The notes beneath the pieces were generated by a model. That model saw only the letters and a list, made by a program, of their open reading frames with translations. It had not been told where the DNA came from and searched no databases. Positions 58,311 through 64,000 of a stretch of DNA of 64,000 bases are shown here, in pieces (position 1 is the stretch's first letter; every line of letters begins with the position of its first letter). Origin of the DNA: Neoceratodus forsteri. Lineage: Eukaryota > Chordata > Ceratodontiformes > Ceratodontidae. Location: assembly GCA_016271365.2 (NCBI GenBank), contig JADMNL010000023.1:610418001-610482000 (forward strand). The letters run 5' to 3'. A program made the translations under genes and the position numbers.

Positions 58311-59286
58311 TACATCCAGAGGGCTCCTTTTAATCCAGTTGAGATGATCACATTTCATTTGGTGGAATTGTCTCACACAACACATTGGACCGCAACACAA
58401 ACCTCACAGTCATCATTTTATACTGGGACTTTGTATGTGCTGAAACAGTCTCTTTCACTTCATTACCACTTGTCAATTTTCTGCACACAAGGAGGATGCA
58501 TTGTGGGCCTGCAGAAAATTCTGGGACTCTGTGCCACTTTTGTGTGTTCTATGATTGTTGTTGTGAGCTCATAGTCATGATGTCATGTGACATTTTACAA
58601 TTAAAGCAGCATTGCAAGAATGTCCTCACAGTTCTGAACTGTACTTTTTATGCTATTTTAATTTGCCACAGCAACCACTACTTACATGCGAGTCATCAGT
58701 GACTTAAATGATAGGATTCTTCTCACAATTTATGTCTGCTTCTCTTACTCTACTTCTTTTTCATGTATGAAAACAAAATGAGCACGTTTTCCAATATTGT
58801 TCAGACCAGCTTTGCATTTATTTGCAGCTGCTTTTCAATAACTATTGTTCCATGGTGTCATATAAAATGCTGACTGATGCATAACTGTTAGTTAACAACA
58901 GAAGTTATATGACAACTACTTGATGTGATGGAGAAAAGCAGAGAAAACAATGACAAAGACCTGGTCACACTCACTGTCAGCAGCACCAATTTAAAAGGAA
59001 TGCTCCTTTCATTATTTCACACATAAAAAGGTAATACAGCACACTCAACTACTGCAAATTATCGTATCATTCCAGTCAGTCATGATGTAAGTAAAGGAAG
59101 TTGTAACATAGCATTAAAAAATGTAGGTCAGAGTTATCAACAGATTTTGCGCTGCTTTATCAGACAGTCACCACATTACATAGTTATGGTGATGCACATA
59201 AACTAATATGTGGGGCATTACTACCACTGGAATATTTATTGATCGACAGAGTGCAATATATGTCTGTGAAAACCACCCATAATTTC
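58310..59286. other. Gene-free stretch
   Basis: ORFs of 90-105 codons (58302-58702) show no domain. A small palindrome is near 58860-58915. Its position between the two Harbinger genes suggests it is the element's middle part. Confidence 0.35.
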
Positions 59287-59704
59287 ATTACAGTGAGTCA
59301 CATGATGGAGGAATTAACAATCTGAAAAGCAACCCACATTTGTGCCACACTTCCTCAGCAACGTTAATACGTGATGGCAGGGAGCGCAGGTGCATGCTCC
59401 ACTATACTGAATGTCCAGCAGCTATCCCAAGCAATGTTTCCTAATGTTATAAGGTTCACTTTGTGGTGAAATGTGGGATGTTTCCACTACCAAGGCTCTT
59501 CTTACGGAAACGTGGCCACACATTTCACAACAAACTGACTATTAACATAAAGAACCATTCGCAAATCTGCACATTCCGATATTAACTGTAAGGAGCACGC
59601 ACATGCACTCTCCTGCCATCATGTCCTAATGTTGCTGCAGAAGGAGGCAGAATGTGATCAGATTTTCAGAATGGGAATGCCTCTGTCACATGACTCACTG
59701 TAAT
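59287..59704. mobile_element. Foldback MITE, 418 bp
   Basis: ATTACAGTGAGTCACATGA at the left end is answered by TCACATGACTCACTGTAAT at the right. Inside, ACGTGATGGCAGGGAG pairs with CTCCTGCCATCATGT, GTGCATGCTCC with GGAGCACGCACATGCAC, and GTGGTGAAATGTG with CACATTTCACAACA. The arms are about 200 bp with a ~16-bp centre. It has no coding capacity. It sits between the Harbinger transposase and its Myb-like ORF, so it probably landed inside that element. Confidence 0.85.
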
Positions 59705-59789
59705 GCATTTATGCATTATGTTCAAAAATGTATTGCACTATGTGATGCAAGAAAGATTCCCTGAAGGAAAATGTGTATGATTTAATAAT

Positions 59790-60663
59790 AACAAAAAAAC
59801 ACAACAACAAAGTACAACACAGTAGTGGGGTGGGGTCAGGGGTGGGGTGGGTGTGGGGGGCAGAAAACAATACCTGGACTTACTATGGCGTGGGATGCCA
59901 TGGTGGTCCAGCAGCAGGTGCAGCACTGAAAGTTTTGCTGCTGCTGTGCTTCCACTCTGGTAACCTGCTGCTCCAAATTAATGAATCGCTTTTCCTCCAG
60001 TGCTGCCCACACCAGGAGGAGGTTAGACTGGCTAACAGGGACTGTGCGGGGTCCACTGCAGTGGGTAATCCAGGTATTGGGGCTGGTGGTGGACAGGGTG
60101 GTGCTGGTGGCAGTGGTGGTGGAGCACCTGATGTAGTCCTCCTCCTCCTGCTGTGGCGGTGACTGCTGCAATGCACATCTCCCACCCCAGCAGCACCCTC
60201 AGCCACTGCCACAGAAGGGTCAGCAGGTGGATGCATGGCTCCTTCCATGGCAGCCTGCCATTCTGCCCTGTGGTGATTCATCATGTGGGTGCACTGGCTA
60301 CAGTCCCCAAATGTGTCCCAGGGGACCACAGCACACCAGCACACCACACACATGGCACTACACCACTGTGCTGTCTCTCCCACACAATTAAAAACTCTCA
60401 CACTGGGGAGCTGTGGGGGGACCAGACACAGTACGCGCTCAGTGGGCATGAGTCTCACCACCACCCACTATTGCGGGGCCACCTTCTGTGGCTGTGGAGG
60501 TGGTGAAGCGGGTGCTGCTGGAGCCCCAACAGCTTCTGCTAGTGGTGGTGGTGGTGGAGAAAGTGGATGAGCAACAGCCACCAGTGGCATTGGTGGTGCT
60601 GCTGCTGCTCCTGTTGCTTGTGCGGGAAGCAACACTGGCCAGGAGTCTGGAGTGGTCTAACAT
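59790..60663 (-). pseudogene. Harbinger Myb-like accessory protein remnant
   Basis: On the minus strand two frames share the coding text. The downstream frame gives LLLVWAALEEKRFINLEQQV and TRVEAQQQQNFQ (about 59960-59880), a coiled-coil-like C-terminus common in the DNA-binding partner encoded by Harbinger elements. The middle is rich in P, S, T and H because of trinucleotide expansion, with HHQCHWWLLL-type runs (60.5-60.65 kb). The frame spanning 60464-59883 (193 codons) is open but low complexity, so I place less weight on it. The transposase on the opposite strand 2 kb away supports the two-gene Harbinger layout. The Myb/SANT domain itself is not clearly seen. Confidence 0.45.
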
Positions 60664-60779
60664 AACATGATCGCCTCACCCCCATGGGTCCGCACTCCTC
60701 TCCTCCTAATGCTCCACGTGCTAGCGACTCACTTTCCCCAACTCCAGCCTGACCTCCATCCTCCTGGGTCCATGGGACA

Positions 60780-60780
<1 letters not shown>

Positions 60781-60811
<31 letters not shown>

Positions 60812-60850
60812 GCACACATATACATACAGTCAGTCACACACACAAAACAA
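60781..60850. repeat. (CA)n microsatellite
   Basis: CACACACACACACACACATA is followed by more CA-rich text to about 60850. 60850-61270 is gene-free up to the right end of the 40.5-kb insertion. Confidence 0.9.
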
Positions 60851-61139
60851 AAACAAAACTTATAAAAAGATTCACTAACAAAAAATACTGACACAATACA
60901 AACACTAAATAAAATAGCTTTTAAAAAAGCTGTTTGAATTGGATTAGCAGTAATCGACTCCAAGAGCCAAGCAAACTCCTCTCACAAAACAATTTTGCTT
61001 TCTCTCTGTACAAATGCAAAGGAGAAAGTGAAACTACTTCTCTGACTCACTTCCATCCTGCCTAGCTAAAGCATGTAACTTACAGTACTGCAGGCCATGT
61101 GATGTGCCTATTTTCTTCTCACCTTGCCTTACTTCGTGC

Positions 61140-61270
61140 TAAGGCATAATGAGAAGTGAAGTGGTAATGATAACGTGAAGTGAGCACTTTACAGGGTCCA
61201 CTTCATGTCGTGCTCAGATGCGGCGGTCACCGCTTCCACTTCGCAGGCGGATTATAATTTGCTGCATCCT
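61140..61270. other. CpG-containing right end of the 40.5-kb insertion
   Basis: CGGCGGTCACCGCTTCCACT, then TCGCAGGCGGATTATAATTT, lies just inside the junction. Its reverse complement shares CTGCGAAGTG and a TTATAAT...GAAGTG...GTGACC pattern with the left end at 20.75-20.9 kb. It is next to the Harbinger accessory ORF, so it may be the Harbinger terminus. Confidence 0.35.
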
Positions 61271-61953
61271 AATCATATCTAATGACCTAGAGGTGGCCAA
61301 ACAGTGTGACAGGGCTGTGGGGAGACCCAGTGGGATGCCAGGATGCATAGGGAGGAATCACTAGCAGAAAGAGGAAGGTGGTGATACGCTGTATAAATCA
61401 TTGGTGAGACCTCAATTGAGTACCGTATCCAGTTGTGGAGACCACATCTCTGGAAGGACATAGACAGATTAGAGGCAGTCCAGAGGAGGCAACTAAAATG
61501 GTACAGGGTCTGCACCAGAGACCATATAAAGAGAGACTAAAAGGCTTCAATATATACACCTCGGAGGAAAGAAGGAAAGGTGGGATATGATGGAGACTTT
61601 CAAATACCTCATAGTATAAATAAGGTACAGGAGGAAAGCATTTTAGAAAGAGATGCTAAAGAACAAGAGGTCATGCTATGAAGTTTGAGGGTAGACTCAG
61701 GAAACACAAGGAAATACTTCTTCACAGAGAGAGAGTGGTAGATGCCTGAATAGCATCCCCGTGGAGGTGGTGGGGTGAGAGCTGTGTCAAGATTCAAGAA
61801 TGTATGGGATAGGTATTAAGGAACTTTAGTTGTTAGGAAGCGAAGGCTAAGCTGGAGATCAAGTAGAGTCTACTGTATTATAATTACTTTGGGAAAATTG
61901 ACAGACCGGGTGGGCCAAGTCTCCTTTATCTGCCATCAAATTCTATGTTTCTC
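61271..61953 (+). mobile_element. CR1 LINE, right piece of a split copy
   Basis: The text starts AATCATATCTAATGACCTAG, the continuation of the piece that ends at 20752. The frame reads SNDLEVAKQ, then a QRRQLKWYRVCTRDH-like region, an RLKGFNIYTSEERRKG block and the 3' end TTCTATGTTTCTC at 61941-61953. It begins in mid-element but has the proper CR1 3' end. 61954-62370 shows nothing recognisable. Confidence 0.8.
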
Positions 61954-62369
61954 TGATACATCAGTCTGCCACTGAAGCTCCAGTCTTCCTTCTTCCCCAT
62001 AATGTTAGCAGCATTTTCTTTTTAATGTTGCCGGGGATCAGGAGATTTATGTTTCAAAGCTAAACATAATACAAGTGTGTGGAGGCAGTGACTCATCCAA
62101 GCCCTCCTTGCAACTATTACCAATGCTGAAAACAACAGGACAACAATGTACTAAATCCTAACCAAATGGCACTGCATAACCACCACACCAACTCAAACTG
62201 CACTCACGATCACCACGGCAGCCCTGATTGCACTCCGACTGCCACACCAGCCTGAAACCCATGCCATTGTTGATGTCAACAGAACATTAAGGAATTACCG
62301 CCCACGATACACCTCCTTGTATTGGGGGACGCTGCACTACGGAAAAGCACAAGGGACAAATTGTATCAA

Positions 62370-63165
62370 GGCAAACCCAGAAATTATTCCCACATACAAA
62401 TATTTTGGGGTTTGACTGGATTCACACCTGGATTGTGCAGTCCACATAGATGCCATCAGCACTAAGCTTTGACCCAAACTTGGTATACTCTTATCAAAAC
62501 AAAGACTGCTACCCCTACCTATCCGTTATCATTTAGTGTCTAAGATGATACTTTCTATTGTCAGTTATGCCAATGTTGTCTATGGTACAGCCCTGCTTCC
62601 TCTCTCTCAGGTTAGATACCCTTCTGAACCCTGAGGCCCCTCCTCCTAAGATCTGCACACCAGGGATGCCTGCTCCTTCTCCCTCCCACCCCACACCTCA
62701 GCAGGCCAATCCACCTTCTCCTACTGACTCCCTCCTCTGGAATCATCTCCCTCCTAACTCTGAAACTCTCTCTCTTATTCCTCCCTCAGACAGCACTTAC
62801 TGTATGCCACCTTCCTCCCCTCTTGCTCCTCCCTCACTACCCTCCTCTCCTTATCCTAACTCAACCCCCATCCCCTTTCCTTGTCTACTCCCTGTCCCCA
62901 TCTCTGATCATCAGCTGCTTGTTTATTGAGTCTGCACTTAATTTACCTGCTGGCATGTTCATATTTTTTTGTTTGTTCTGTTGTAATGCTGCTTGTGTAA
63001 TCACGTTTTTGTCATGCTCTTCCCTTACGATGCCTTGTGTTTTGTATCATGCTCATGTCTGCTTACCTGCTCCATGAAGAACTGTAGCCCCTCCCTGGGT
63101 CAGACCTGAAAATGAGCCTCGGTTCAGCGTGCCTATCCCAGTTACCAAAATTTTAAATAAATGAA
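62370..63165 (+). mobile_element. L2-type LINE, 5'-truncated 3' part
   Basis: KANPEIIPTYKYFGV (about 62370-62415) and DSHLDCAVHIDAIS, KLGILLSKQRLLPLPIRYHL and SYANVVYGTA (62420-62590) give the L2 RT C-terminus. The 3' untranslated part is C/T-rich and ends CCCAGTTACCAAAATTTTAAATAAATG (split by the read frame at 63137-63163), matching the 3' end of the L2 at 14.3 kb. Confidence 0.75.
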
Positions 63166-63167
63166 AT

Positions 63168-63260
63168 ATTTTACAGTACATAGAGATAGATTGATAGTTC
63201 GATAGACAGACAGAAAGAAAGTCAAGCAAACAGAAATACAGTACATACAGATATATTCAT
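63168..63260. repeat. GATA/GACA-rich microsatellite-like stretch
   Basis: TAGATTGATAG, CGATAGACAGACAGAAAGAA and similar words follow directly on the L2 tail, as often seen at LINE 3' ends. Confidence 0.6.
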
Positions 63261-63399
63261 ACATATATGCATCTTTAGGAATGACAGATGACTGGTGGTT
63301 CATCAAGTTTCTGAGTAGTAATGACGTACTGTAGGTTGAATACTTGGTCACCCTTTTGTCTTCAAAGTACCTGACATGTCTGAGCTTGAATGTTATATC

Positions 63400-64000
63400 A
63401 GCTGATTATACCTACTCTGGAAGTTTATTCCAACTGTCTACTACTAATATGTACTGTAGTCCTTCCTGATATTTCCCTTCCTCCTTTCAATGACAACATG
63501 TTTCTTCGTTTCTATGTAACAGATGCCCTCTTGCTGTCTTATCCATATGCATCTTAAGCAGCTGCATGTGCTCTTATGGATTTATCTTTTTCAGATAATT
63601 TAAGACTATGAACATCCTTCCTGTTCCTCTTTTCATGGGAAATAGCACTTTTTGCCAGCTATTCTTCATAGCACATGTTTGTTTATTTGTTTTTTTTTTA
63701 AAAGCTTCAACAACCTTGGCCAGTCTACTCTGTATTTTCCCAATCATTGGGTTCACTAGCTGATGCCCTGCACTGGTGCTCCAAGTTAACATAGCTGCTG
63801 AGCATACTCCCAGACCATTTTCCTACTTGATTTCAGTAATCCCTAAGCTGTTAAGGTTGTATCTTGCCTTCATGCTCTTCTTTTCTAAATGTTTCACTTT
63901 GCATTCTGAAACATTGCCATTTATTTGCCATTTGTCCACCCCATATCCCAGTCTTTTCAGATCCTTCTGCATTTCATTTTACTTCCGTTAATATAAAACT
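63400..64000 (-). mobile_element. LINE (CR1/L3-like), antisense, runs off the window
   Basis: On the minus strand the text reads MQKDLKRLGYGVDKWQINGN and VSECKVKHLEKK from the right edge (63990 down). It continues with YNLNSLGITEIK, ENGLGVCSAAMLTWSTSAGH and IQSRLAKVVEAF, and then MKRGTGRMFIVLNYLKKI (63640 down) and EHMQLLKM. This follows the RT thumb and C-terminal order of CR1/L3-type ORF2, but differs from the other copies here. A CR1 3' end is not clear on the left. Confidence 0.65.

Noticed and set aside
59883..60464. 193-codon minus-strand ORF as an intact gene
   Set aside because: It is low complexity and P/H/S-rich. The more protein-like text (the LEQQV region) is in another frame, so the gene is frameshifted. 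I kept only a remnant call.
1..64000. CRISPR arrays, operons, bacterial promoters or ribosome-binding sites
   Set aside because: No short regularly spaced repeats or prokaryotic gene layout occur. All tandem repeats are mini- or satellites, and the transposons are eukaryotic.
1..64000. tRNA or rRNA genes
   Set aside because: I saw no A/B-box pairs with a cloverleaf and no rRNA text on either strand. A covariance search would settle this.

Overview
This window is eukaryotic, most likely from a large, repeat-rich vertebrate genome. No intact protein-coding gene is visible. Almost all of it is old transposable elements in several nested layers. CR1-type LINEs carry a (TTCTATG)n 3' end and an ORF1 with an SGNH-esterase fold. 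With them occur L2 LINEs, hAT transposons with BED fingers, a PIF/Harbinger two-gene element and many foldback (palindromic) elements. This mix suggests an amphibian, perhaps a caecilian, but the species assignment is inference.

Layout: 1-1060 is a ~290-bp satellite. 2003-2555 is a CR1 3' end, followed by a duplicated block and an ~80-bp minisatellite (to 3.9 kb). 4.9-8.8 kb is a nearly full-length CR1 and 8.8-12.1 kb an L2. 12.3-12.8 kb is a minisatellite. 13.0-17.6 kb is a hAT split by an antisense L2 (14.3-16.7 kb), followed by a ~430-bp tandem repeat that is itself split by an antisense CR1 (18.3-20.0 kb). 20.67-20.75 kb is a short CR1 piece whose continuation lies at 61.27-61.95 kb. The 40.5 kb between the two pieces is bounded by an 11-bp direct repeat. 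That block holds a second hAT (22.7-25.3 kb), several hairpin and foldback elements (30-41, 47 and 59 kb), three antisense CR1 remnants and one sense CR1, an antisense LINE of another clade (43.8-50 kb) that has its own insertion, and a PIF/Harbinger transposase plus a Myb-like accessory ORF (56.5-60.7 kb). The right flank has the CR1 3' half, an L2 end and another antisense LINE running off the edge.

Scattered through the block are short segments with good splice signals, mostly on the minus strand (26.6, 38.5, 41.0, 42.9 and 43.2 kb), plus one 96-residue ORF at 51.2-51.5 kb. They may be exons of a host gene with very long introns. Their reading phases do not join into one chain, so I list them as candidates only. 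All transposon reading frames carry stops and frameshifts, so nothing here looks mobile today. All extents are read by eye, and boundaries given as round numbers are approximate.
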